Position numbers and translations under genes: made by a program
Shown here: piece by piece, positions 29,563-37,712 of the stretch
How positions within the stretch are numbered: position 1 is the first letter of the stretch
Layout: every line of letters starts with the position of its first letter
The notes under the pieces: generated by a model
Database searches by the model: none
What the model was told of the DNA's origin: nothing
What the model saw: the letters and a program-made list of their open reading frames with translations, nothing else
Origin: Bacteroidales bacterium
GTDB taxonomy: Bacteria; Bacteroidota; Bacteroidia; Bacteroidales; Muribaculaceae
Direction: 5' to 3'
NCBI GenBank assembly: GCA_015061055.1
Contig: SUXH01000016.1
Span: 1 to 59,089 of the forward strand
DNA: 59,089 nucleotides

Positions 29563-30471
29563 ATGAGAAATATTCATAGCATAGACGACGTTATAGTCAG
29601 GTTCGTGATGTACTTGCGCTTAGAAAAAGGGTTATCGGTAAATACTGCCGACAGTTACCGCTATGATGTCGAGAAATTCATTGGCTATCTGCAAGACAAA
29701 TCTATCACCGACGTAATCGAAGATGATTTGCACAATTTTGTGTGTATTCTCCACGACTTAGGAATGGCTCCCTCATCACAAGCACGTATAATATCGGGAT
29801 TGAAGATGTTTTTCAAATTTTTGAAAATGGAAGGTTACATCGACAAAAATCCAACACTATTACTCGAAACACCACGCCTCGGTCGACATCTCCCCACTGT
29901 GTTGTCGGTGGAAGAAATTGATGCTATGATTGAAGCTATTGATATGAGCAAGGCTGAGGGACAACGCAATCGTGCCATCATAGAAACACTCTACGGATGT
30001 GGACTACGCGTGAGCGAACTTGTAGACCTTCGCATAAGCAATATATATGCCAATGAAGGCTATGTAATAGTGATAGGCAAAGGCAACAAACAACGACTTG
30101 TACCTATATCGCCTGTTGCACTCGAAGAAATCAACAAATATATGGTCAATGATCGCGGTAGCGTACCGGTTAAACGAGGAAGCGAAGATATAGTGTTTCT
30201 CAATCGACTCGGCAACAAACTTACACGCGTGATGATTTTCTACATTATAAAATCTCTTTGTGAAGCTGCCGGAATCAAGAAAACCATTAGCCCACACACA
30301 TTGCGCCATTCATTTGCTACTCACCTGCTTGAAGGAGGAGCAAACTTACGTGCCATACAACAAATGCTCGGACACGAAAGTATCACCACCACCGAAATCT
30401 ATGTACATATTGACCGCACATTCCTGCGAGATGAAATTCTACACTACCACCCCCGAAACATCAAAAAATAA
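29563..30471 (+). CDS. xerD: Tyrosine recombinase XerD
   Basis: 302 residues. N-terminal SAM-like DNA-binding domain (FVMYLRLEKGLSVNTADSYRYD) and a C-terminal catalytic domain with Arg in YGCGLRVSEL, the HxLRHSFATHLLEGGANLR box and the nucleophile Tyr in TTEIYVHID. Resolves chromosome dimers at dif with XerC. The length and close match to the XerD pattern separate it from integrases of mobile elements. Stands alone. Confidence 0.93.
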   Translation: MRNIHSIDDVIVRFVMYLRLEKGLSVNTADSYRYDVEKFIGYLQDKSITDVIEDDLHNFVCILHDLGMAPSSQARIISGLKMFFKFLKMEGYIDKNPTLLLETPRLGRHLPTVLSVEEIDAMIEAIDMSKAEGQRNRAIIETLYGCGLRVSELVDLRISNIYANEGYVIVIGKGNKQRLVPISPVALEEINKYMVNDRGSVPVKRGSEDIVFLNRLGNKLTRVMIFYIIKSLCEAAGIKKTISPHTLRHSFATHLLEGGANLRAIQQMLGHESITTTEIYVHIDRTFLRDEILHYHPRNIKK

Positions 30472-30568
30472 TAGTTGTTCTCTTGTATTTTAACTTTTAT
30501 TCACTCAAAGATTGGTAATTGAAACAGCCCTCAATGTGTCTTTATAGTAGAAACTAACAGAATTTATA

Positions 30569-31060
30569 ATGACATCAAAAGAATTTGATATTATCTATCG
30601 AAAGAATTATCCCACCTTATACAGGTTGGCTTTCTCAATGTTGAGAGACGATGAGGAATGTCGTGACCTGGTGAATGAGGTGTTTACAGATTTGCTCGAC
30701 AATGAGGATAATAATTCGATAAAGAATATTGACGGCTATCTATTCCGTACTGTGCGAAATAAGGCTCTTTCCATAATATCACATCGTTCTACTCTTGAAC
30801 GCTTCAAGCAACTTTATCCTCTTGAAATGAATACAAATAGCAGTTACGATAGTGATTATGATAGAAAATTACTCAAAGTAAAGGAATTTTTAGATTCCAA
30901 CCTCGCACCAAATGCCCGCGATGCAATTAGGCTTGTATTTGAAAAAGGGTTATCCTACAAAGATGCAGCCGAACAATTAAATGTGAGTGTTGCAATGATA
31001 AACAAACACATTGTGAAGACCCTAAAAATGCTAAGAGCAGAGTTTAAAATTGAAAAATGA
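30569..31060 (+). CDS. ECF RNA polymerase sigma factor (FecI-like)
   Basis: 163 residues: region 2 (YRLAFSMLRDDEECRDLVNEVFTDLL, residues about 14-39; FRTVRNKALSIIS) and region 4 (ARDAIRLVFEKGLSYKDAAEQLNVS with an HTH) without sigma 3. Followed 18 bases later by an anti-sigma-like membrane protein and then an outer-membrane receptor, the usual order for cell-surface signalling in Bacteroidetes. A TAACTTTT at 30491-30498 is a weak promoter box; it may instead be self-activated. Confidence 0.92.
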   Translation: MTSKEFDIIYRKNYPTLYRLAFSMLRDDEECRDLVNEVFTDLLDNEDNNSIKNIDGYLFRTVRNKALSIISHRSTLERFKQLYPLEMNTNSSYDSDYDRKLLKVKEFLDSNLAPNARDAIRLVFEKGLSYKDAAEQLNVSVAMINKHIVKTLKMLRAEFKIEK

Positions 31061-31078
31061 AAATTAAAAGAGAACAAT

Positions 31079-31741
31079 ATGAAAACTATTAATAACGAAT
31101 TAAGAGACGAAATAATCGCAAAAGTGATTGATGCTCCTGAAATGCTCACAAATGAAGATTTTGAGCTTATTATTAGCGATCCCGAATTGAATGAACTATA
31201 TCACGCAGCTGTGCTTTGTAAAGAAGCATCTTCTATAGAGAATATTGAAATACCTGATGTGGAAGAAGAACTTGCTAATTTCAAGGTTTCTCGCAAGAAT
31301 GTAATATCTGTGAAGCATCGTTGGAATCCGATAGTGCGTATTGCGGCAATTTTTGTTGGTGTGGTTGTTACATCACTCACTGCTGTAGCTGTGTTTGTTC
31401 CTCATACGTTTGATTTTATTTTGCATAATGAGCAAGAAAAAGAAATTGTAGAACAAACCACACCAAAGAACCCTACAAATGCTCCTATATCGGGTGATAT
31501 TGAAACTGATATTGTGAACGATAAGGAATTGATATATGATAATATCACACTTGAAACGATAGTTGACGAACTTGCCGAAATTTACAAAGTAAAAGTAGTA
31601 TTTGAAAACGAAACTCCTAAATCTCTGCGTCTATATGTAAAGATAGAGCAAGGAAAGAGTGCAAAAGAGGCTGTTGAAATGCTAAGTGCGTTTGAACAAT
31701 TTGAAATAGCACTAATCAATGGAGTAATAATCATTAAATAA
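31079..31741 (+). CDS. Anti-sigma-like single-span membrane protein with C-terminal DUF4974-type domain, no FecR domain
   Basis: 220 residues: an acidic cytosolic N-terminal part of about 80 residues, one membrane helix (about 83-108), a Pro/Thr linker and a periplasmic C-terminal domain (LETIVDELAEIYKVKVVFEN ... ALINGVIIIK) resembling DUF4974/STN. FecR-type anti-sigma factors usually carry a FecR beta-domain between the helix and DUF4974; here that is missing, so the protein is about 100 residues short. It likely holds the sigma factor upstream and senses the receptor downstream, which is inference from gene order. Confidence 0.75.
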   Translation: MKTINNELRDEIIAKVIDAPEMLTNEDFELIISDPELNELYHAAVLCKEASSIENIEIPDVEEELANFKVSRKNVISVKHRWNPIVRIAAIFVGVVVTSLTAVAVFVPHTFDFILHNEQEKEIVEQTTPKNPTNAPISGDIETDIVNDKELIYDNITLETIVDELAEIYKVKVVFENETPKSLRLYVKIEQGKSAKEAVEMLSAFEQFEIALINGVIIIK

Positions 31742-31755
31742 CTATCGATTGATTT

Positions 31756-34299
31756 ATGAGAAAGATTTTAATTGCAATAGTAGCTATCATTATGCTATGC
31801 TCTATGAGCATTTCAGCACAAAATATTACAAAAAATTATCACGATGAGCCAATGCCAAACGTGCTTCGTGACATTGATAGTGTATACACTGCCGGTAATT
31901 TAAGTTTCATTTATAACGAACTTGAAGATTTTACGGTAACAGTGGATATAAAGAATAAAACGATAATTGAAGCTATTTATGAGATTATCGGATTCTATCC
32001 TATTAAAGTGAATTTTGTAGAAAAAAACATTTACATTGAATGTTGGCAAAAAGAGCCTAATCGTCTTAAAGGACGACTTATAGATGAAAATCTTCAACCG
32101 GTTCAATATGCGAATGTACATCTTTTCAATCCTACCGATACAACATTTATCACAGGTGGTGTATCTAATGCAAATGGTGATTTTGTTATTCCTTGTGATG
32201 CAAAAGAGGTACTCTTGAAAACTCAATGTATAGGATATATGCCCTATTCACGAGTGTATGAAGTAGGAAGTATTGGTACTGTGCGCATTCACACTGATGC
32301 AAAACTTCTGCGTGAAGTGAAAATAGAACAAAAGCAAGTGGAATATAATGGAGATAAAATCATTGCATATCCGACTGCTATGCAAATCAAACATAGTTAC
32401 GACTTTTTCTCACTTCTTAATCAACAGCCATTTCCGGGTCTTTTTGTTGATGAATTAAATCGTTCAATATCTTCTTTTAATGGTACTCCTATCATTCTTG
32501 TAGATGGAGTGAAGCGTTCAACAAAAGACCTATATGGCATTCAGCCTAAAAATATCAAGAAGATAGAATACTCTATGAATCTTCCTATGAAATATGCAAA
32601 TAGTGGAGCTTCGGGCGTGATTTATATATATTTGAAAGATCCAAAGGCTGCCGGAGGTTCATTTTATACAGATTTAATGTTCTCACCAACTACGGGATTT
32701 GTAAATGCCGATGTAGGTGCAACCTATAATCAAGGAAAGTCTCAATTTACACTTGATTATGAGTTTAGCCTTCGCGATTATAACGAGCGTATTATTGACC
32801 GTAATGAAAGCTATATTGGAGATGATTTCAGGGTGGATTTTAAGGAAGAAGGCAGTAGTTCCCCTTTTGACTACAACACTCACGATATTAGAGCCGGATA
32901 TAATTATCGCCATGATAATACGATGTATTTTTCGATGAAATTTAACAATGAAATATTTACTCGCCATGCCGAAGAAGCCGGTTATGTGCAAGATTCTTAT
33001 TCAGGCAATTATAATCGTGTAACAAGTAATAGAAATTATGCTTATACTCCGTCTCTTGACCTTTATATACAGAAAGAATGGAAAGGTGGAAATACACTTG
33101 AAGCACAAGTTGTGGGTTCGTTATCAAATAATGGATATGAACGAACTTATAAAGATGAATATGAAACAGGTGAAGAAAAATCGTTTCCTTCAAAGGTGAA
33201 TACCGACCACCAATCTTTAGTGTCGGAAATAACTTATAAGAAAACATTCTCTCAAAAGACACAACTATCAGCCGGATTTCAAAATGAATTGTCAAAATCG
33301 GAAAATAATTATGTGCTTAACGACTATATTACTACACTTGAAGAAAATAACAGCTATGCTTATGTAAACTTAAGCCAAAGTGTGGGAAAGATGGTATTAA
33401 ACATTGGTACAGGATTAAAGTACATAAAGATGAAAAGTGAAAAAAATGAGCGTGAATTTGCTCGAAACCTCACATCTTTGAGCTTTGCCGGCAGTCCTTT
33501 AAACAAACTTTATATATCACTTACCGGAAGTTATTACCCAAATATCCCGGGACTTTCGGCTCTTACCGATTTGGAGCAAGTGAGCAATGATTATTTATTA
33601 GTAAATGGTAATCCAAATCTAAAAGTTGGTCATAGATTTAATACCCGTTTGTCGTTAGCAACCGATGTAAAGAAAAAACTCGGTATAGTGTTTGTGAATA
33701 CATTTAATACAGCCATAGATCCGTTATATAATAATATCAGCTATATGGGTAATGGTAAATTTCTTCGCCGAACTGAAAATTATGACAAATGGCAAGTATA
33801 TGAAGCAAGGCTTGTGTTTACATTAAATGAGGTGTTTAATAAAAAATTTACGGCAAGAGTAGAATCGTTTTATCTAAACTATAAGACAGAAGGTGATAAT
33901 TGGAAACACAGACTTAATAGTTTTGGCTTGAATGTTGTGGCCACAGGATATTTTGGCAAATGGATGGCGCAAATGACATATAGACTGCCATATAAAACAC
34001 TTTCGGCTGAGCAAATTAGCAAAACAGAACCATGGTCATCTTTAACATTGGGTTATCGTCATAAGAATTGGTTCTTTGCTGCATCGGGGAATCTGCTATT
34101 TACAAAGAAAGGAACAGAATATCCTTTTTGGAATTTGAGTGATACATATTCGGGTTCTGGCAACTGCTACATTAAAGATAATGCAAATATGATTACGTTC
34201 TTGGTGCGTTATAATGTTAATTTTGGTAAGTTATTTGGAAAAACGAAGAAACGCACACTTCACAATCAAGGTACAGGTGCTTCAGTTTTGACATTATAA
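31756..34299 (+). CDS. TonB-dependent-receptor-like outer membrane protein with STN domain
   Basis: 847 residues: Sec signal peptide (to about residue 21), an STN domain (about 30-95), a carboxypeptidase-like regulatory domain (LKGRLIDENLQPVQYANVHLF), a plug (FNGTPIILVDGVKRSTKDLYGIQ in part, SGASGVIYIYLK) and a large beta-barrel rich in Tyr/Asn. The STN domain can contact the anti-sigma protein encoded just before it. No SusD partner follows, so glycan import of the SusCD kind is unlikely; the ligand is unknown. The final residues are basic/polar rather than an aromatic barrel end, so the C-terminus is slightly odd. Terminator at 34332-34370. Confidence 0.85.
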   Translation: MRKILIAIVAIIMLCSMSISAQNITKNYHDEPMPNVLRDIDSVYTAGNLSFIYNELEDFTVTVDIKNKTIIEAIYEIIGFYPIKVNFVEKNIYIECWQKEPNRLKGRLIDENLQPVQYANVHLFNPTDTTFITGGVSNANGDFVIPCDAKEVLLKTQCIGYMPYSRVYEVGSIGTVRIHTDAKLLREVKIEQKQVEYNGDKIIAYPTAMQIKHSYDFFSLLNQQPFPGLFVDELNRSISSFNGTPIILVDGVKRSTKDLYGIQPKNIKKIEYSMNLPMKYANSGASGVIYIYLKDPKAAGGSFYTDLMFSPTTGFVNADVGATYNQGKSQFTLDYEFSLRDYNERIIDRNESYIGDDFRVDFKEEGSSSPFDYNTHDIRAGYNYRHDNTMYFSMKFNNEIFTRHAEEAGYVQDSYSGNYNRVTSNRNYAYTPSLDLYIQKEWKGGNTLEAQVVGSLSNNGYERTYKDEYETGEEKSFPSKVNTDHQSLVSEITYKKTFSQKTQLSAGFQNELSKSENNYVLNDYITTLEENNSYAYVNLSQSVGKMVLNIGTGLKYIKMKSEKNEREFARNLTSLSFAGSPLNKLYISLTGSYYPNIPGLSALTDLEQVSNDYLLVNGNPNLKVGHRFNTRLSLATDVKKKLGIVFVNTFNTAIDPLYNNISYMGNGKFLRRTENYDKWQVYEARLVFTLNEVFNKKFTARVESFYLNYKTEGDNWKHRLNSFGLNVVATGYFGKWMAQMTYRLPYKTLSAEQISKTEPWSSLTLGYRHKNWFFAASGNLLFTKKGTEYPFWNLSDTYSGSGNCYIKDNANMITFLVRYNVNFGKLFGKTKKRTLHNQGTGASVLTL

Positions 34300-34331
34300 T
34301 TCTAAACAACACAAACACGTTGATAATATAT

Positions 34332-34370
34332 ATACCCACAAAGGATTTTGCTCTTTTGTGGGTATTTTTG
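34332..34370 (+). terminator. Terminator of the sigma/anti-sigma/receptor unit
   Basis: 11-bp stem ATACCCACAAA (34332-34342) with TTTGTGGGTAT (34355-34365) followed by TTTTTG. 33 bases after the receptor stop. Confidence 0.85.
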
Positions 34371-34407
34371 ATTTTTATACTAATTATTGTATTGAAGAAT
34401 AAAATAT

Positions 34408-34434
34408 TGAGGCTGCGCCAAATGCACAGCCTCA
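34408..34434 (-). terminator. Probable rpiB terminator hairpin
   Basis: TGAGGCTG at 34408-34415 pairs with CAGCCTCA at 34427-34434, 11-base loop. Minus-strand tail is ATATTTTATTC, only moderately T-rich. 26 bases after the rpiB stop. Confidence 0.55.
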
Positions 34435-34459
34435 TTTCTCGAACTGAAAGTCAATCATA

Positions 34460-34912
34460 TTACTTAACAGGAATTTTGTCGATGCGACCAATGTGGCGTC
34501 CCCCTTCAAAATCGGTTTCGAGGAATGTTTTCAAAATTTCAAGAGCTTCTTCGTTGGAAATGAAACGTCCCGGCATCACAAGTACATTAGCATCGTTGTG
34601 TTGACGAGTAAGGCGGGCAATTTCAGGAATCCAACATAGAGCCGAACGTATTCCTTGATGCTTGTTTAGTGTCATATTGATACCTTCACCACTACCACAT
34701 ATACCAATTCCCGGATAGCATTCGCCCTTTTCTACTGCTTCGGCACAAGGATGTGCAAAGTCGGGGTAATCGCAACTGTCGGTGTTATATGTACCGAAAT
34801 CCTTATACTCAATACCTTCTTGCTTGAAATATTCGATTACAGCCTGCTTGGTGTCGAAACCTGCGTGGTCGCTACATAATGCTACAGGCAAATTGGGTTT
34901 TAAAATAGACAT
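34460..34912 (-). CDS. rpiB: Ribose-5-phosphate isomerase B
   Basis: Interconverts ribose 5-phosphate and ribulose 5-phosphate. 150 residues with the RpiB/LacAB pattern: CSDHAGFDTKQAVIEY, the active-site segment GICGSGEGINMTLNKHQGIRSALC containing the catalytic Cys (about residues 72-95), the ARLTRQHNDANVLVMPGRF region with the His and Arg of the second subunit contribution. Own promoter box at 34946-34953 beside a palindrome. Confidence 0.94.
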   Translation of the reverse strand: MSILKPNLPVALCSDHAGFDTKQAVIEYFKQEGIEYKDFGTYNTDSCDYPDFAHPCAEAVEKGECYPGIGICGSGEGINMTLNKHQGIRSALCWIPEIARLTRQHNDANVLVMPGRFISNEEALEILKTFLETDFEGGRHIGRIDKIPVK

Positions 34913-34945
34913 ATTTATATTAGTTTTAAGTTTTATATTGAAAAC

Positions 34946-34980
34946 AAAGGTAAGAAAATTTCTTAGTACTTAGAAATTTA
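34946..34980 (-). promoter_or_regulatory. rpiB -7 box TACCTTTG with adjacent 24-bp palindrome (possible operator)
   Basis: Minus-strand TACCTTTG at 34946-34953, 34 bases before the ATG. Just upstream, 34957-34980 is a near-perfect 24-bp palindrome (AAATTTCT at one end, AGAAATTT at the other, centre AGTAC) with one mismatched pair. It covers the place where the -33 element should be. Confidence 0.5.
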
Positions 34981-35050
34981 AATGGCAATTTTCGCCTCCG
35001 GCAAGTTTTTCATCACAGAGTTATAAGATGTAATTTAAAATTGTAAATAT

Positions 35051-35288
35051 CCAAAGAAAAGCTGTGCCAAAAAATATTGACACAGCTTCATAAGATTGAA
35101 ATTGAATTTGGTTAGATTTAGCTAACTTTCAAATTTCTTTTAAAATAATAATACCACATTTTATTCAATGTTTTTTCAATAGGGTTAATATTATACCGTT
35201 TCACAACGGGAAAATTCGAGTATTATACTTGTGTGATTTAAACTCATATTTAATTCATAGAATAATTACAGTCTTGTTTTGTAAATTC
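35051..35288 (-). ncRNA. Candidate small RNA, about 235 nt
   Basis: The stretch has no gene but is bounded on the minus strand by a consensus promoter (35294-35324) and a hairpin with a T-rich tail (35059-35088). Inside is a stem CCGTT-GTGA-AACGG (35196-35209) whose loop is a GNRA tetraloop only when read on the minus strand, and a GTTAG...CTAAC stem. No reading frame above about 18 codons begins with ATG. Family not recognised. The start position is inferred as about 7 bases past the -7 box. Confidence 0.5.
35059..35088 (-). terminator. Hairpin terminator of the 35-kb small RNA candidate
   Basis: AAGCTGTG at 35059-35066 pairs with CACAGCTT at 35081-35088, 14-base loop. Minus-strand tail reads TTTTCTTTGG. 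The plus strand has no T tract, so it acts leftward. Confidence 0.6.
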
Positions 35289-35293
35289 TATTG

Positions 35294-35324
35294 CAAATGT
35301 AAACAAAAAATTAACAATAGCAAA
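35294..35324 (-). promoter_or_regulatory. Promoter of the small RNA candidate (TTTG-N19-TACATTTG)
   Basis: Minus-strand TTTG at 35321-35324 and TACATTTG at 35294-35301 with 19 bases between. No coding gene starts within 250 bases downstream. Confidence 0.65.
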
Positions 35325-35480
35325 CAGAGAAAAAAGCATTTGCTTATTTATTTACAATATTTAACACAAACACCATTTTAGCAAGAAACCTATTCTGTGT
35401 ATAAAGTAATTAATCACAAACAATGAACTTGATGATTACATAGGTTGTTTTTAATTAAAATAAATATAACACAACGGCTT

Positions 35481-35624
35481 ATGAAACGACTTATATCAAC
35501 ATTGCGAGAAATTCAGATAGTGGATTATGCTATTTCGTTGTTGAACAAGAAAAGTATGCTTGTCGAACCAAAGCGCACCGCAAGCACAGTGTTTCCAATA
35601 GTATTTGTGAGGAAAAAAGGCTGA
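35481..35624 (+). CDS. Small ORF, 47 residues, unknown
   Basis: ATG at 35481 to TGA at 35622-35624. The product is basic (begins MKRLISTLREIQIVDYAI, ends VFVRKKG) with no signal peptide or recognised motif. It ends two bases before the convergent DUF1294 gene. No TAnnTTTG box or ribosome-binding site is seen in front of it, so it may be chance or a gene remnant. The region 35325-35480 before it is AT-rich with nothing else evident. Confidence 0.25.
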   Translation: MKRLISTLREIQIVDYAISLLNKKSMLVEPKRTASTVFPIVFVRKKG

Positions 35625-35626
35625 TT

Positions 35627-35881
35627 TCAATTCCTATATAACACCACAATCAATACAAGTTGCAGACATATCAATAAAGGTACAAAGATTGTGAATTTCC
35701 TGTTATGGGTTTTGTGTCGCCAAATTTTCATTCCAAGATAAGCTCCCATACTCCCACCCAAAACAGCGAGAGCTAACAATGTGGATTCGGGTGTGCGCCA
35801 CACGCCTCGCCGAGCTTTTAATTTATCATAACCAAAAGCAATAAATGCACATATATTCACGATTATAAAGTAAACAAACAT
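35627..35881 (-). CDS. DUF1294 family small membrane protein
   Basis: 84 residues with three hydrophobic segments and the family core YDKLKARRGVWRTPESTLL followed by LGGSMGAYLGMKIWRHKTHNRKF in part. Function unknown; inner membrane. The ATG at 35881 is chosen because it aligns with family starts; a longer frame beginning with GTG at 35923 would start inside a strong hairpin (35903-35930). Confidence 0.8.
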   Translation of the reverse strand: MFVYFIIVNICAFIAFGYDKLKARRGVWRTPESTLLALAVLGGSMGAYLGMKIWRHKTHNRKFTIFVPLLICLQLVLIVVLYRN

Positions 35882-35902
35882 AGTTGAAGTAATAAATAAG
35901 TG

Positions 35903-35937
35903 AAGCAAGGTGCGGGAACGCACCTTGCTTTAATTTT
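35903..35937. terminator. Strong hairpin after the aromatic-acid operon
   Basis: 12-bp perfect stem AAGCAAGGTGCG / CGCACCTTGCTT at 35903-35914 and 35919-35930 with a GGAA tetraloop. The T tract (TAATTTTT) is on the plus side; on the minus side the tail is CACTTATTTATTAC. It most likely ends the leftward operon that stops at 35961. Confidence 0.7.
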
Positions 35938-35960
35938 TGAAGTGTTACTTATCAAGTGTG

Positions 35961-36365
35961 TTAATTTATGATTTTGCAATCGCAATCGTTAAGAACCTTG
36001 CAACACTCAGTAATATTGTTGGGTCGAATCACTACGTTAGCTTTATCACCTTCAGCAAAAGCATACATATATTCGATAAAAATATCGTTTTCGGCAAGTT
36101 TTTCGAGAATTTCCGATAAAGCACCGGCTACATTGGGACAACTGATACACACCACATCGGTGAGCATCACAGCGAAATCCTCATTGCGAAGCACCTCAAC
36201 GGCTTTTTCAACTTCGGTCACGATGAGTCGCAATATGCCGAAATCGGTGGTTTCGGCCATACTGAATGCGTGCATATTGATGCCGTTTCGACCTAAAATC
36301 TTTGTTACTTCATTGATTCTCCCTGTTTTATTTTCCAAGAAGATGGATAATTGTTTGATTGGCAT
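35961..36365 (-). CDS. Tandem ACT-domain protein
   Basis: 134 residues with two ACT domains: residues about 4-66 (IKQLSIFLENKTGRINEVTKILGRNGIN in part) and about 70-134 (ISCPNVAGALSEILEKLAENDIFIEYMY). ACT domains bind amino acids and control enzymes. It is the last gene of the operon, 21 bases after the phenylacetate-CoA-ligase-like gene, where paired ACT proteins commonly occur, so it probably senses an aromatic amino acid and tunes the pathway. Confidence 0.85.
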   Translation of the reverse strand: MPIKQLSIFLENKTGRINEVTKILGRNGINMHAFSMAETTDFGILRLIVTEVEKAVEVLRNEDFAVMLTDVVCISCPNVAGALSEILEKLAENDIFIEYMYAFAEGDKANVVIRPNNITECCKVLNDCDCKIIN

Positions 36366-36386
36366 AGATATATGATTGTTTTGAGG

Positions 36387-37685
36387 TTAAATATTGCGTT
36401 TGTCGATAACACGTTTGCTCTTGCCTTGGCTTCGCTCTATGCTGTTAGGCTCCATCAGTTTCACGTCGGCACTTATAGAAAGAACACTCTTCAACTTGTC
36501 GCTCAATCTCTTTTTGAGAGCAAGCATTCTACCAATGTCATCGCTAAAGAAATCCTTTCTCACTTCCACTTGCACTTGTAGAGTATCGAGATTGTTTATT
36601 CTATCAACAACAAGCATATATTGAGGTTCAAATTCAGGAATTTCGAGAATAACGCTTTCCACTTGTGATGGGAATACATTGATACCACGAATAATAAGCA
36701 TATCATCGCTACGTCCCATAATGCGTCCCATACGCACCGATGTGCGTCCGCAAGCGCATTCATCGGCCATTAACGAACAAAGGTCCTTAGTGCGATAACG
36801 TAATAGCGGCATACCTTCTTTGGTCAGAGTGGTGAATACGAGTTCTCCTTGTTCTCCCAAAGGCAGCTGTTCGAGAGTTTCGGGGTTGATTATTTCGGGA
36901 TAAAAATGATCTTCGCAAATGTGAGAGCCGTTTTGCTCTTGACACTCATAAGACACTCCCGGCCCCATAATCTCGCTCAACCCGTATATGTTGAATCCAC
37001 GCAAGCCTAATCGTTCTTGTATTTCGCTGCGCATATTCTCGGTCCAAGGTTCAGCACCGAAGGCACCCACCTTAAGGTTTATATCATTCTTCGAAAGCCC
37101 CATCTTATCCAATGTTTCAGCTAAATATAACGCATAAGAAGGGGTGCAGGCGATACCTGATATTTTGAGGTCTCGAATGAGGCGAATATGTTTTTCGGTA
37201 TTTCCCGTTGAAGTAGGAATTACCGTTGCACCAAGATTTTCCACACCATAGTGCACACCCAGCCCACCGGTAAAAAGACCGTAACCATAGCTTACTGAAA
37301 ATGTGTCATCACGAGTGACACCATAAGCAGTCAAAGCTCTTGACATAACTTCGCTCCACACAGCCAAATCCTTGCGAGTGTAACCCACGATTGTAGGATT
37401 ACCTGTGGTTCCCGATGAAGCATGCACGCGTACAATTTCAGATGGCGGTGCAGCTTGCAACCCATAAGGATAGTTGTCGCGCAAATCCTGCTTTGTTGTG
37501 AAAGGTAGTTTCACTATATCATCAATACTTTGTATATCTTCGGGAGAAATGTCCATAGCTTGCATTTTGTTGCGATAGAAAGGCACATTATGATATACAT
37601 AATTTACAAGTTTATTAAGTCGTTTACCTTGTAATTGTCGCATTTCGTCGCGACTCATACATTCTTTGTTAGGATTCCAAATCAT
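36387..37685 (-). CDS. Phenylacetate--CoA ligase family protein (aryl-acid:CoA ligase)
   Basis: 432 residues of the PaaK branch of the adenylate-forming superfamily: ATP/AMP motif HASSGTTGNPTIVGYT (about 90-105), VGAFGAEPWTENMR, YGLSEIMGPGVSYEC and the C-terminal hinge GRSDDMLIIRGINVFPSQVE with ending SQGKSKRVID carrying the catalytic Lys. It activates arylacetates such as phenylacetate to the CoA thioester. With IorAB and the aminotransferase it could allow aryl acids to be turned into aromatic amino acids or the reverse. Confidence 0.9.
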   Translation of the reverse strand: MIWNPNKECMSRDEMRQLQGKRLNKLVNYVYHNVPFYRNKMQAMDISPEDIQSIDDIVKLPFTTKQDLRDNYPYGLQAAPPSEIVRVHASSGTTGNPTIVGYTRKDLAVWSEVMSRALTAYGVTRDDTFSVSYGYGLFTGGLGVHYGVENLGATVIPTSTGNTEKHIRLIRDLKISGIACTPSYALYLAETLDKMGLSKNDINLKVGAFGAEPWTENMRSEIQERLGLRGFNIYGLSEIMGPGVSYECQEQNGSHICEDHFYPEIINPETLEQLPLGEQGELVFTTLTKEGMPLLRYRTKDLCSLMADECACGRTSVRMGRIMGRSDDMLIIRGINVFPSQVESVILEIPEFEPQYMLVVDRINNLDTLQVQVEVRKDFFSDDIGRMLALKKRLSDKLKSVLSISADVKLMEPNSIERSQGKSKRVIDKRNI

Positions 37686-37712
37686 AATATAGTAATGCTT
37701 TAAAATTATCTA

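Noticed and set aside
29563..30471. XerD-like gene as an integrase marking a mobile island
   Set aside because: Length and motifs fit housekeeping XerD and no attachment repeats or phage genes are near it.
35882..35923. GTG-initiated extension of DUF1294
   Set aside because: It would begin inside a 12-bp terminator-like hairpin and extend beyond the family N-terminus.
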